Assembly: GCF_001279775.1 (NCBI RefSeq)
Contig: NZ_LGDG01000216.1
Location: forward strand, 29,540-93,539
Origin: Streptomyces sp. MMG1533
Lineage (GTDB): Bacteria; Actinomycetota; Actinomycetes; Streptomycetales; Streptomycetaceae
Length of the DNA: 64,000 bases
Direction: 5' to 3'
Within the stretch, counting starts at the first letter, position 1. Every line of letters begins with the position of its first letter. A model generated the notes under the pieces. That model was not told where the DNA came from and ran no database searches. It worked only from the letters and a program-made list of their open reading frames with translations. The position numbers and the translations under genes are program-made. Positions 26,738-35,225 of the stretch are shown here, piece after piece.

Positions 26738-26872
26738 GATCCGCCTCCTCGTCGCTCAGCACGTTTTCTGGTCGCGCAGATTAGCGAGCGAACGTGAGAC
26801 GAGTCTTAGAGCACGCCCAAGTCATTTCCCGGAACCCGCCGAATCACTTCCTGGAACGCGCCGAGGTCACCG

Positions 26873-27823
26873 TCACTCGACGAACAGCCCCCGAGCCGCC
26901 GCCCTCGCGTCGAACTCCTCCAGCCGCGCCTGCGCGTCCGGCAGGTCGTCGCACATCGCCTCCAGCAGTACCCGGCCCAGGAGCATCGGCGCGCAGGCCG
27001 TGTCGAAGGCGAGGCCGGTGCCGACGGCGGCCGGCAGCAGCAGGTCGGACACCTTGGCGACCGGCGCGAAGGCCGAGTCCGCGACGCTGACGACCGTCAG
27101 GCCCGCCTGCTTGGCGTACGCCAGGGTGTCCACGACCTCACGCGGGTGCCGGGGCAGCGCGAAGCACAGCAGCGTCGAGGCGCCCGCGCGCACGGCGGCG
27201 TCGATCCGGTCGTGGATCATCGTGCCGCCCTCGTCGAGCAGCCGTACGTCCGGGTGGACCTTGGCGGCGAAGTACGCGAAGCCGTACGCCTGCGAGGCCG
27301 CCGCGCGCAGCCCGAGCACGGGGAGCGGGCGGGAGGCCGCGAGGAGCCGGCCCGCCTTCTGCACGGGCCGCGGGTCGGCCAGCACCTCCGCGAGGTGCCG
27401 CAGGTTCTCGATCTCGGCCTCCACGGCCTGCTGGTACTCGTTGTACGACGCCGCGGCCGCCGTCTGTTCGGTGGGCGCGACCTCGCGCAGGTGCTTGCGC
27501 AGGGCGGGGTACCCGTCGAAGCCGAGGGCGACCGCGAAGCGGGTGACGGAGGGCTGGCTGACTCCGGCCACTTCGGCCAGCTCCACGCTGGACAGGAACG
27601 GCACGTCGGCGGCCCGCCGCACCATGCTGTGCGCGATGCGCCGCTGGGTCGGCGTCAGCCGGTGCCCCTCGAACAGCGCCTGCAGCCGCGCGGCGGGGCT
27701 GTCCGGCACGGCCGCACTCCGGTCCGGCACCTCAGCGTTCCCGTCCGGCACACCAGCGTTCCCGTCCGGCACACCCGCGCCCCTCTCCGTGTCCACCGCA
27801 CCCGTCTCCGTGTCCGCGCTCAT
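26873..27823 (-). CDS. MurR/RpiR-family transcriptional regulator
   Basis: This 316-aa regulator has an N-terminal HTH (LTPTQRRIAHSMVRRAADVPFLSSVELAEVAGVSQPSVTRFAVALGFDGYPALRKHL, about residues 55-115). A C-terminal SIS sugar-isomerase-like sensor domain (about 140-290) follows, with VLGLRAAASQAYGFAYFAAKV and TLLCFALPRHPREVVDTL. The first 45 residues are a low-complexity repeat of VPDGNA-type units. The start overlaps the stop of the HAL-family gene (ATGA at 27820-27823), so it is translated with it. It probably controls that gene, the divergent ABC operon, or both. Confidence 0.9.
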   Translation of the reverse strand: MSADTETGAVDTERGAGVPDGNAGVPDGNAEVPDRSAAVPDSPAARLQALFEGHRLTPTQRRIAHSMVRRAADVPFLSSVELAEVAGVSQPSVTRFAVALGFDGYPALRKHLREVAPTEQTAAAASYNEYQQAVEAEIENLRHLAEVLADPRPVQKAGRLLAASRPLPVLGLRAAASQAYGFAYFAAKVHPDVRLLDEGGTMIHDRIDAAVRAGASTLLCFALPRHPREVVDTLAYAKQAGLTVVSVADSAFAPVAKVSDLLLPAAVGTGLAFDTACAPMLLGRVLLEAMCDDLPDAQARLEEFDARAAARGLFVE

Positions 27824-29328
27824 GCCTCGCTCCCCCTCCAGATGTCCGTGAACCGGTCGAGCAGTGCGGCCGCCGCCGTCACGTCGTGCGTGAGCGGCCG
27901 GTCGGTCGGGTCCTCGTCGAGCACCGACTCGGCGAGCTCCTGCGCGCGGCCCACCGGAAGGTCCGGGTCGGGCCTCAGGTCGCGCTGGCGCAGCGCCCGT
28001 ACGGCGGCGACGAGTTCGCAGCCGACGACGAGCCGGTACGCACCGCACGCGCGCAGGGTCTGACGTGCGGCGAGCGAGGCGAAGCTGGCCTGTTCCTCGA
28101 CGCCTCGGGAGAGTACAGCGTGCCCGAGCGAGGCGGGCGCGGAGAAGGCCCGCAGGTCGCCGAGGGCGGCCCCGGCGGCGTACTCCAGGATCATCACGCC
28201 GGAGGAGGCGGGCTCCTGGTCGGCGAGGAAGGGCCGCAGCCTCGTGAACCCGGGCTCGTTCAGGGACGACAGCCGGGACGTCGACAGCCGCGCCACCTGC
28301 GTCATCGCCAGCCTGAAGTGGTCCAGGGCGAGGGCGAGTTGGGCCTGGTAGAAGCCGCCGTGGTGGTAGGCGGCCAGGTCCTCGGCGCAGATGAGGGGGT
28401 TCTCGGCGGCGGCGTTGATCTCTATCGCGAGGACCTCCTCCAGGGCGTCGGCGGCGTCGTGGGCCGGGCCGTGGATCTGGGGCAGGCAGCGGAAGCCGTA
28501 CGGGTCCTGGATCCGGCCGAGCGGCGGGGTCGGCCGGTCGGCGGCGCCGATCAACTCCCGCATCCGGCGGGCGACTTCGCTGGAGCCGCGGTGCGGGCGG
28601 GCGGCGTGCACGGGGGCGGCGTACGCCTCGTGCGAGCCGTCGACGGCCAGCAGGGAGAGGGCGCCGACGACCTGGGTGGCTTCCACCAGCCCGCGCAGTT
28701 CGTGCAGGGCGAGGGCGGCCTGGCCGAGGGTGAGGGCGTTGCTGCTGATGAAGGCCAGGGCGTCGTTGTTGTCGAGGGGCTGCGCCTCGGGGGCGCCCGC
28801 CCCTCGCCAGGGGTGCTCTCCGGCCAGTGCGAGGCCGGCCTGGGCGAGGGCGGCGATGTCCCCGGTGCCGACGGACCCGAACTCGTTCACCACGGGATAC
28901 GCGCCGCTCTCCAGCGCCTCGCACAGGGCCGTGACGACGGTGGGCCTGAGGCCCGCGCCGCCGGCCAGCAGCTGGTTGGCGCGGACGGCGAGCATGGCGC
29001 GTACCTGCCGGGCCGGGAGCTCCTCGCCGATGGCACCGGCATGGCTGCGCAGGAGCCGCAGGCCGTGCTCGGCGGCGGCCTCGGTGGGAACGTCCTCGTT
29101 CCGGTTGGCGCCGACGCCGGTGGAGCGGCCGTAGACGCGTCCGGTCGCGGCGATCCGGCGGGCGGCGTCCCAGGATTCCTCGACGCGCCGCACCCCTTCG
29201 CTCCCCGGGACCGGCCGCGCGGCCCCGTCGGCGAGGCGCACGACGTCCTCGACGCCGAGCCCCACACCGTCGAGGACCACAAGAGCGGAGCCCGCAGCCC
29301 GCGGCATGTCCACGATCCGAGACGACAT
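27820..29328 (-). CDS. HAL/PAL-superfamily lyase lacking the MIO triad; candidate ergothionase or betaine lyase
   Basis: This 502-aa protein has the aromatic-amino-acid-lyase fold: YGRSTGVG (HAL YGxNTGFG loop), DNNDALAFISSNALTLGQAALALHELRG, GRIQDPYGFRCLPQIHGPAHDAAD and INAAAENPLI. Where MIO enzymes have GSVGASGDLAPLAH, this one has GSVGTGDIAALAQ (residues 151-163): one residue shorter, and no Ala-Ser-Gly. It cannot form the usual prosthetic group. Ergothionase is a known MIO-less relative that removes trimethylamine from ergothioneine. A divergent betaine-type ABC operon supports such a role. I use ATG 29328; TTG 29331 is possible. Confidence 0.82.
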   Translation of the reverse strand: MSSRIVDMPRAAGSALVVLDGVGLGVEDVVRLADGAARPVPGSEGVRRVEESWDAARRIAATGRVYGRSTGVGANRNEDVPTEAAAEHGLRLLRSHAGAIGEELPARQVRAMLAVRANQLLAGGAGLRPTVVTALCEALESGAYPVVNEFGSVGTGDIAALAQAGLALAGEHPWRGAGAPEAQPLDNNDALAFISSNALTLGQAALALHELRGLVEATQVVGALSLLAVDGSHEAYAAPVHAARPHRGSSEVARRMRELIGAADRPTPPLGRIQDPYGFRCLPQIHGPAHDAADALEEVLAIEINAAAENPLICAEDLAAYHHGGFYQAQLALALDHFRLAMTQVARLSTSRLSSLNEPGFTRLRPFLADQEPASSGVMILEYAAGAALGDLRAFSAPASLGHAVLSRGVEEQASFASLAARQTLRACGAYRLVVGCELVAAVRALRQRDLRPDPDLPVGRAQELAESVLDEDPTDRPLTHDVTAAAALLDRFTDIWRGSEA

Positions 29329-29337
29329 CAAGCCCAA

Positions 29338-29469
29338 AACCTCCTCAACACGGACACCTGGTCTTGCTTGCCGGTCATCCGTTACCTCGGATTAACACCC
29401 GGGCGTTGACAACCTATTCATCTACCGAGAACTCTGCATGACGTTATACAGCCGGGCAAGGGACAACTC
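29338..29469. promoter_or_regulatory. Divergent promoter region of the lyase/RpiR and ABC transporter operons
   Basis: This AT-richer region separates two divergent operons. A TTGACA hexamer at 29406-29411 faces the transporter; the matching -10 region (about 29429-29435) is weak. It is the natural place for RpiR binding, but I found no perfect palindrome. Confidence 0.5.
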
Positions 29470-30516
29470 ATGATCCAGTTCGATGCGGTCCACAAGCGCT
29501 TCCCCAACGGCACGACAGCAGTCCACGACCTCTCCCTCGACATGCCGGAAGGCGGCGTGACCGTCCTCGTCGGATCCTCCGGTTGCGGCAAGACGACCAC
29601 CCTGCGGATGATCAACCGAATGGTCGAGCCGACCTCCGGCACCATCCGCGTCGGCGGCAAGGACGTGACGCGGCAGGACGCCGCCGAACTGCGGCGCTCC
29701 ATCGGGTACGTCATCCAGCAGTCGGGCCTCTTCCCGCACCGTACGGTGCTCGACAACATCGCGACCGTGCCACTGCTCCTCGGCCACGGCCGTCGCAGGG
29801 CACGGGCCCGGGCGGCCGAGCTCCTCGAAACCGTCGGCCTGACCGCCGAGGCCGGCCGCCGCTACCCGCACCAGCTCTCCGGCGGCCAGCAGCAGCGCGT
29901 CGGCGTGGCCCGCGCGCTCGCCGCCGACCCGCCCGTGCTGCTCATGGACGAGCCGTTCGGTGCGGTCGACCCGGTGGTACGCGCCCAGCTCCAGGACGAA
30001 CTGCTGCGGCTCCAGAGGGAGTTGAGCAAGACCATCGTCTTCGTCACGCACGACATCGACGAGGCGGTACGGCTCGGCGACCGCATCGCGATCTTCCGCA
30101 CCGGCGGTCACCTGGTGCAGTGCGCCTCCCCCGCCGAGCTCCTCGCCCGCCCGGCCGACGACTTCGTCGCCGACTTCCTCGGCGCGGAGCGGGGCCTCAA
30201 ACTGCTCTCGCTGAAGACCCTCGCGGACGTCCCGCAGGGCCCGGCCCCCGAGGACGGCACCTGGGCCCTCGTCCTCGACGCGGCGAACAAGCCGGTCCAC
30301 TGGGCGTCGAAGGACGCCGAGATCCCCGTACGACCGCTCAAGGACGACGATTCGCTGCTCGCCGCGCTCAACGAGTCCGTCGCCTCCCCGGGCGGCCTGA
30401 TCGCCCGCGTCGACGCCGACGGCGTCCTCACCGGCGTCTCGTCCCGCGACGACATCCACACCCACGCGGGCCAGGCCCACACCGAGGCCCGCGCGCAGAC
30501 GGGTGTGGCCGCATGA
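29470..30516 (+). CDS. Betaine/quaternary-amine ABC transporter ATPase (ProV/OpuCA-like)
   Basis: This 348-aa ATPase has Walker A GSSGCGKTTTLRMINRM (about residues 36-52), the Q-loop in YVIQQSGLFPHRTV, signature LSGGQQQRVGVARAL, Walker B VLLMDEPFGAVDP and the H-loop THDIDEAVRLGDRIAI. IxxMVEPTSG and FVADFLGAERGLKLL are typical of the quaternary-amine uptake (QAT) family. The C-terminal 70 residues form one CBS-like module rather than the usual two. It is the first gene of a four-gene operon with 4-bp overlaps. Confidence 0.93.
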   Translation: MIQFDAVHKRFPNGTTAVHDLSLDMPEGGVTVLVGSSGCGKTTTLRMINRMVEPTSGTIRVGGKDVTRQDAAELRRSIGYVIQQSGLFPHRTVLDNIATVPLLLGHGRRRARARAAELLETVGLTAEAGRRYPHQLSGGQQQRVGVARALAADPPVLLMDEPFGAVDPVVRAQLQDELLRLQRELSKTIVFVTHDIDEAVRLGDRIAIFRTGGHLVQCASPAELLARPADDFVADFLGAERGLKLLSLKTLADVPQGPAPEDGTWALVLDAANKPVHWASKDAEIPVRPLKDDDSLLAALNESVASPGGLIARVDADGVLTGVSSRDDIHTHAGQAHTEARAQTGVAA

Positions 30517-31154
30517 CCATCGACTGGTCGTGGATATCCGGCCACACCGACGACCTGACCACCCTCACGGTCTCCCACCTCCAGGCGGCCCTGACCGCGG
30601 TCTTCTTCGGCCTGCTGATCAGTCTCCCCCTCGCGGTGATCGCCCACCGGGTCCGTCCGCTGCGCGGCTTCCTGCTCGCCGCGTCGAACGTCCTGTTCAC
30701 GATCCCCTCGATCGCGATCTTCGTGCTGCTGCTGCCGGTCAGCGGCCTCACCCGCACCACGACCGTGATCGGCCTGACCGTCTACACCCTGGTCGTCCTG
30801 CTCCGGAACACGGTCGAGGGCCTCGACTCGGTCCCCGCGAAGACGAAGGAGGCCGCGAAGGCGATGGGCACCCGCCCCCTGCGCACGCTCCTCACCGTCG
30901 AGTTCCCGCTCGCCCTCCCCGTGATCATGGCGGGTGTCCGGATCGCGACGGTCATGTCCATCTCCCTGGTCTCCGTCGCGACCTACATCGGTGACGGCGG
31001 CCTCGGCCAGCTCTTCACCGACGGCTTCCAGCGCGACTACCCGACCCCGGTGATCGTGGGAGTGGTCCTCACCCTCCTCCTCGCCGTCGTCGCGGACGCG
31101 CTGCTGGTCGCCCTCCAGTACGTCCTCACCCCGTGGAAGAGGCGGCGAGCCTGA
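30513..31154 (+). CDS. ABC transporter permease 1 (OpuCB-like)
   Basis: This 213-aa inner-membrane permease has about five helices and the EAA-type cytoplasmic loop (KEAAKAMGTRPLRTLLTVEFPLALPVIMAG, about residues 111-140) that contacts the ATPase. It matches the short OpuC/YehY-type permeases of the QAT family. Start ATG overlaps the ATPase stop (ATGA). Confidence 0.92.
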   Translation: MTIDWSWISGHTDDLTTLTVSHLQAALTAVFFGLLISLPLAVIAHRVRPLRGFLLAASNVLFTIPSIAIFVLLLPVSGLTRTTTVIGLTVYTLVVLLRNTVEGLDSVPAKTKEAAKAMGTRPLRTLLTVEFPLALPVIMAGVRIATVMSISLVSVATYIGDGGLGQLFTDGFQRDYPTPVIVGVVLTLLLAVVADALLVALQYVLTPWKRRRA

Positions 31155-31155
31155 G

Positions 31156-31869
31156 ATGTACGAACTCTTCACGAACCTCGGCGGCTGGCTGACCAGCGGC
31201 GCCCAGTGGTCCGGCTCGGACGGCATCGCCCACCGCCTCGCCGAACACCTCCAGTACTCACTCATCGCCACCCTCATCGCGACCGCCATCGGCCTCCCCC
31301 TGGGCCTGCTGATCGGCCACACCGGCAAGGGCGCGTTCCTCGCGATCAACCTCGCGTCGTTCGGCCGCGCCCTGCCGACCGTGGGCCTGGTCGTCCTGGT
31401 CTTCCTGGCCGGCGGCCTGTCCATGACTCCGGTCTACGTCTCCCTGGTCGCCCTCGCCGTCCCGGCGATCGTCACCAACACCTACGCCGGCATGACCGCC
31501 GTCGACCCGGACGTGAAGGACGCGGCGCGCGGGCAGGGCATGCGCGGCCACCAGGTCCTGTTCCAGGTGGAGTTGCCGCTCGCCCTCCCCCTGATCATGA
31601 CGGGCCTGCGCCTGGCACTCATCCAGGTGGTGGCCACGGCCACGATCGCCGCCTACGTCTCCTTCGGCGGCCTGGGCCGCTACGTCTTCGACGGCCTCGC
31701 CCAGCGCGACCTCGTGCAGGTGCTCGGCGGCGCGGTGCTGGTGGCCGCGATGGCCGTCGTCCTGGACCTGGGCCTCGCCGTCCTCCAGCGCTACCTCTTC
31801 CTCCCCCACTCTCGGCTTCGCTCGAGCGGGGGGACCCCCATCCGCACCGCCAAGGGAACCCCCGAATGA
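31156..31869 (+). CDS. ABC transporter permease 2 (OpuCD-like)
   Basis: This 237-aa second permease carries an EAA loop (KDAARGQGMRGHQVLFQVELPLALPLIMTG) and about six helices. It starts one base after the first permease stop. Its last 22 residues, from LPHSRLRSSGGTPIR on, are encoded by a Streptomyces interspersed palindromic repeat (31803-31840) that has extended the reading frame. The conserved part ends near residue 215. The stop overlaps the next start. Confidence 0.92.
   Translation: MYELFTNLGGWLTSGAQWSGSDGIAHRLAEHLQYSLIATLIATAIGLPLGLLIGHTGKGAFLAINLASFGRALPTVGLVVLVFLAGGLSMTPVYVSLVALAVPAIVTNTYAGMTAVDPDVKDAARGQGMRGHQVLFQVELPLALPLIMTGLRLALIQVVATATIAAYVSFGGLGRYVFDGLAQRDLVQVLGGAVLVAAMAVVLDLGLAVLQRYLFLPHSRLRSSGGTPIRTAKGTPE
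31803..31840. repeat. Streptomyces interspersed palindromic repeat inside the permease 3' end
   Basis: The sequence combines CCCCCACTCTCGGCTTCGCT and CTCGAGCGGGGGGACCCCCA, with an inner hairpin (CTCG-GCTTCGCT-CGAG) and a GGGGGTCCCCC-type outer palindrome. I know this element as a frequent intergenic repeat in Streptomyces genomes. Here it forms the coding end of the second permease, directly before the binding-protein gene. Confidence 0.7.
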
Positions 31870-32804
31870 ATCGTCGTACGCTCCTCGGCGGCCTGTTCGC
31901 GGCCGCCTCCGTCCCCGCCCTCTCCGCCTGCGCGAGCGGCATCACCTCGCTCGACAGCCAGGGCACCACCTCCGGTGGCGGCGGCTCCAGCAAGGGCGGG
32001 GTCATCATCGGCACCGCCAACTTCACCGAGAACCAGGTGCTGGGATACCTCTACGCCGCGGTGCTCCAGGGCGCCGGCGTGAAGACCACCGTCCGCCCCA
32101 ACCTCGGCACCCGGGAGATCCTCATCCCCGCCCTCAAGGGCGGCGACATCGACCTCCTCCCCGAGTACCAGGGCGCCCTCCTGCACTACCTCGCCCCGAA
32201 GGCGACGGCGACCGAGGAGGGCGAGATGCAGAACGCCCTCGCCATCGCCCTCCCCGCCGGCCTCCAGGTGCTGCCCTACGGCATGGCCGAGGACTCGGAC
32301 GCCTTCGTCGTCACCCGGCAGACCGCGAAGAAGTACGGCCTGGCCTCCCTCGCCGACCTCAAGAAGCAGAACGGCAGGCTGGTCATCGGCGCCGCGCCCG
32401 AGGTGAAGACACGCCAGGTGGGCGTGGTGGGTCTGAAGGACGTGTACGGGGTGGAGTTCAAGGAGTTCAAGTCCCTCGACTCCTCCGGCCCGTTGGTCAA
32501 GGGCGCCCTGAAGAAGGGCGACGTGGACGTGGCGAACCTCTTCACCACCGACACCGACATCCAGGCCAACGACTGGGTGGTCCTGACCGACCCCGAGAAC
32601 CTCGTCCCGGGCCAGCACGTCGTCCCCCTCATCGCCGACCGCAAGGCCGACTCCACCGTCCGCAAGGCCCTCGCCGAACTCGGCAACGTCCTGACCACGG
32701 AAGACCTCACCGAGCTCAACCGCCGGGTGGACAAGGACAAGAAGGATCCCAAGGACGTGGCGAACGCGTACGCCGAGCAGCACCGGCTGGCACAACGGGC
32801 CTGA
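31866..32804 (+). CDS. Betaine-type ABC transporter substrate-binding lipoprotein (OpuCC/EgtU-like)
   Basis: This 312-aa extracytoplasmic binding protein has MNRRTLLGGLFAAASVPALSAC at its start. That gives a twin-arginine-like signal with lipobox LSAC, the Cys at about residue 22 being the lipid anchor. The mature part has TANFTENQVLGYLYAAVLQGAGV and LKGGDIDLLPEYQGALLHYL, typical of OpuAC-type proteins that cage trimethylammonium groups with aromatic residues. Candidate aromatics include the Tyr in PEYQG. It is the last gene of the operon. Possible ligands are ergothioneine, glycine betaine or another betaine. Confidence 0.92.
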   Translation: MNRRTLLGGLFAAASVPALSACASGITSLDSQGTTSGGGGSSKGGVIIGTANFTENQVLGYLYAAVLQGAGVKTTVRPNLGTREILIPALKGGDIDLLPEYQGALLHYLAPKATATEEGEMQNALAIALPAGLQVLPYGMAEDSDAFVVTRQTAKKYGLASLADLKKQNGRLVIGAAPEVKTRQVGVVGLKDVYGVEFKEFKSLDSSGPLVKGALKKGDVDVANLFTTDTDIQANDWVVLTDPENLVPGQHVVPLIADRKADSTVRKALAELGNVLTTEDLTELNRRVDKDKKDPKDVANAYAEQHRLAQRA

Positions 32805-32872
32805 GCACCCCCGTCCGAACAGGGGGGCTAACCCCAGTGCGACAGGCGTCCGGGCTCCTTAACGTGGATCGC

Positions 32873-33310
32873 ATGACCGGAATGGACGCGCGGGACACGG
32901 AACTCAAGAAGGAACTCGACGCCACCCTGCAGGCGCGCAGGGAACTGGGCGTGGAGTACGAGTCCGCGCTGGTCGACTCGTTCCTGGAGAAGGTCGACCA
33001 GCGGATCGACGGCGCCGTGGAGCGCCGGTTGCGTCGGCAGATGGCCGAGCAGCAGATGGTGGTGGCCCGGGGCTCCCGGTCGCCGAAGCCGACCGACTCC
33101 TGGGGCGAGCGCTTCGGCTTCGGCATCGTCTCGCTGGTGCTGGCGATCCCGCTGTCCGCGATCGGCGGCGGCGTCGCCCACCTGCCGGGGCTGCTCGTCG
33201 CCTGGATCGGCATCGTCGGGGTGAACGCCGTCCAGGTGGCCCGCAGCAACCCGGGCCTGTTCCGTGGCCGCAGGCGTGGGTCGTCCCAGGACAGCGACTG
33301 GGAGAACTGA
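32873..33310 (+). CDS. Small integral membrane protein
   Basis: This 145-aa protein has an N-terminal soluble region with a charged amphipathic helix (DTELKKELDATLQARRELGVEYESALVDSFLEKVDQRIDGAVERRL). Two membrane helices follow (about residues 77-110), then a basic tail. Such proteins are common in Streptomyces genomes but have no assigned role. The start at 32873 or 32885 cannot be decided; no strong ribosome site is visible and the mRNA could be nearly leaderless. Confidence 0.75.
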   Translation: MTGMDARDTELKKELDATLQARRELGVEYESALVDSFLEKVDQRIDGAVERRLRRQMAEQQMVVARGSRSPKPTDSWGERFGFGIVSLVLAIPLSAIGGGVAHLPGLLVAWIGIVGVNAVQVARSNPGLFRGRRRGSSQDSDWEN

Positions 33311-33344
33311 CCGGCCCACTCGGGTGGGCTGAGAGGTCCCGGAA

Positions 33345-33408
33345 AAAAGCTATGCGCGGGGACCGCCGCACCCCCGTTGCCGGGGGGCGGGACGACGGCG
33401 GTCCCCGC
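33345..33408 (-). terminator. Hairpin with T-tract on the minus strand
   Basis: GCGGGGACCGCCG (33356-33368) and its perfect complement (33396-33408) form a 13-bp stem with a 27-nt loop. On the minus strand a run of six T (33343-33348) follows 8 bases later. It may be a distant terminator for cystathionine beta-synthase (stop at 33677). Confidence 0.65.
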
Positions 33409-33676
33409 GAGGGACGCGCGCCGGGTCAGGGCCAGACTGCGCGTCCTGGGCGTCTGTGGAGGTCCGGGAGCCGCTCCGGAGGTCCGTGACGCCGTTTCGG
33501 TGCCGGCTGGGGCGGGGAGCCGCTCCCGCCCTGCCGACATCCACTAATGTGCCGGACCCGTGTTAAGCGAGTGCTGCGCGGACGTGACGCGCTCGTACCA
33601 CTTCTGCGAAGTCCACCGATCGGGCGGCCGACCGCAAGTCCGCCGTGGCCACGCCCCGTTCACCGGACGTTTGCCG
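33409..33676. other. Intergenic region 3' of cystathionine beta-synthase
   Basis: Together with the hairpin just before it, this is a 366-bp stretch (33311-33676) between two convergent genes. Short frames cross it but none has family features or a good ribosome site. I see no RNA gene. Confidence 0.5.
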
Positions 33677-35065
33677 CTACTTCCCGCCCTTGGCGAGGAA
33701 GGCCAGCAGGTCCTGCCGGCTGATCACTCCGGTCGGCTTGCCCTCGACGAGGACGATCGCCGCGTCGGCCGCGCCCAGTACGGACATCAGGTCGGCGACC
33801 GGCTCGCCGGAACCGACCTGGGGCAGCGGGGCGGACATGTGCTTCTCCAGCGGGTCGTCGAGCGAGGCCCGCTGGGTGAACAGGGCGTCGAGCAGCTCGC
33901 GTTCGACCACGGAGCCGACGACCTCGGCGGCCATCACGTCCGGGTGACCGGCGCCGGGCTTGACGATCGGCATCTGCGAGACGCCGTACTCGCGCAGCAC
34001 CTCGATGGCCTGGCCGACGGTCTCGTCCGGGTGCATGTGGACGAGGGACGGCATGGCGCCGTGCTCCTTGTCGTTCAGTACGTCGGCGACGCGGGCGCTG
34101 GGGCCCTCGTCCTCGAGGAAGCCGTAGTCGGCCATCCACTCGTCGTTGAAGATCTTGCTGAGGTAGCCGCGGCCGCTGTCGGGGAGGAGGACGACCACGA
34201 CATCGTCCTCACCGAGCCGCTCGGCGACCTCCAGCGCCGCGACGACGGCCATGCCGCAGGAGCCGCCCACCAGCAGGCCCTCCTCCTTGGCCAGTCGGCG
34301 GGTCATCTGGAAGGAGTCCTTGTCCGACACCGCCACGATCTCGTCGGCGACGGTCCGGTCGTAGGCGGTGGGCCAGAAGTCCTCACCGACACCCTCGACG
34401 AGATACGGCCGTCCCGAGCCGCCGGAGTAGACGGAGCCCTCGGGGTCGGCGCCGACGACCTGCACCCTGCCGTCGCTGGCGTCCTTCAGGTAGCGGCCCG
34501 TACCGGAGATGGTGCCGCCCGTGCCCACACCCGCCACGAAGTGGGTGATCCGCCCCTCCGTCTGCTCCCACAGCTCGGGGCCGGTCGAGTGGTAGTGGGA
34601 GAGCGGGTTGTTCGGGTTGGAGTACTGGTCGGGCTTCCACGCGCCCGGCGTCTCACGGACCAGCCGGTCGGAGACGTTGTAGTAGGAGTCGGGGTGCTCC
34701 GGGTCCACGGCGGTGGGGCAGACGACGACCTCGGCGCCGTACGCCCGCAGCACGTTGATCTTGTCGGTGCTCACCTTGTCGGGGCACACGAAGATGCACT
34801 TGTACCCCTTCTGCTGGGCCACGATGGCCAGCCCGACACCCGTGTTTCCGCTGGTCGGCTCGACGATCGTGCCGCCGGGCTCGAGCGCCCCGCTCTCCTC
34901 CGCGGCCTCGATCATGCGCAGGGCGATGCGGTCCTTCACGGAACCGCCCGGGTTGAAGTACTCCACCTTGGCCAGGACGGTCGCCCGAATGCCCTTGGTC
35001 ACGCTGTTGAGCCTCACCAGCGGGGTGTTGCCGACGAGGCTGATCATCGAGTCGTGGAATTGCAC
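33677..35065 (-). CDS. Cystathionine beta-synthase
   Basis: This 462-aa PLP enzyme condenses serine with homocysteine to give cystathionine, the first step of reverse transsulfuration. The PLP lysine is in NPGGSVKDRIALRMI (about residues 39-53), with phosphate-cradle motifs TSGNTGVGLA and GVGTGGTISGTGRYLK. The C-terminal third (about 335-460) is a pair of CBS domains (MPSLVHMHPDETVGQAIEVLREYGVSQMPIV and SVLGAADAAIVLVEGKPTGVISRQDLLAFL), the regulatory module of this subfamily. Start GTG at 35065 after GGAG. It is divergent from the SGNH hydrolase gene. Confidence 0.96.
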   Translation of the reverse strand: MQFHDSMISLVGNTPLVRLNSVTKGIRATVLAKVEYFNPGGSVKDRIALRMIEAAEESGALEPGGTIVEPTSGNTGVGLAIVAQQKGYKCIFVCPDKVSTDKINVLRAYGAEVVVCPTAVDPEHPDSYYNVSDRLVRETPGAWKPDQYSNPNNPLSHYHSTGPELWEQTEGRITHFVAGVGTGGTISGTGRYLKDASDGRVQVVGADPEGSVYSGGSGRPYLVEGVGEDFWPTAYDRTVADEIVAVSDKDSFQMTRRLAKEEGLLVGGSCGMAVVAALEVAERLGEDDVVVVLLPDSGRGYLSKIFNDEWMADYGFLEDEGPSARVADVLNDKEHGAMPSLVHMHPDETVGQAIEVLREYGVSQMPIVKPGAGHPDVMAAEVVGSVVERELLDALFTQRASLDDPLEKHMSAPLPQVGSGEPVADLMSVLGAADAAIVLVEGKPTGVISRQDLLAFLAKGGK

Positions 35066-35225
35066 CGTTGTCTCCGGATGCTTGCAAAAGAAGTGGTCGT
35101 GATTGTTCCGCCAGCCTATGACCTCCCAGGGATCCGTGACGGTCGTTCACTCCCCGTTGAGATTGGGCGACGGTCCGTACGGGGCAAGGAGTGGATGTAC
35201 GGACACGAGGAGGTGGCGGCGACGC

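Noticed and set aside
27820..29328. Annotation as ordinary histidine ammonia-lyase (hutH) for the hut operon
   Set aside because: The MIO triad is missing and the gene is 5.7 kb from the hut operon, coupled to an RpiR regulator instead.
33350..33544. Small gene 3' of cystathionine beta-synthase
   Set aside because: Short Arg/Pro/Gly-rich frame through a terminator hairpin; no support.
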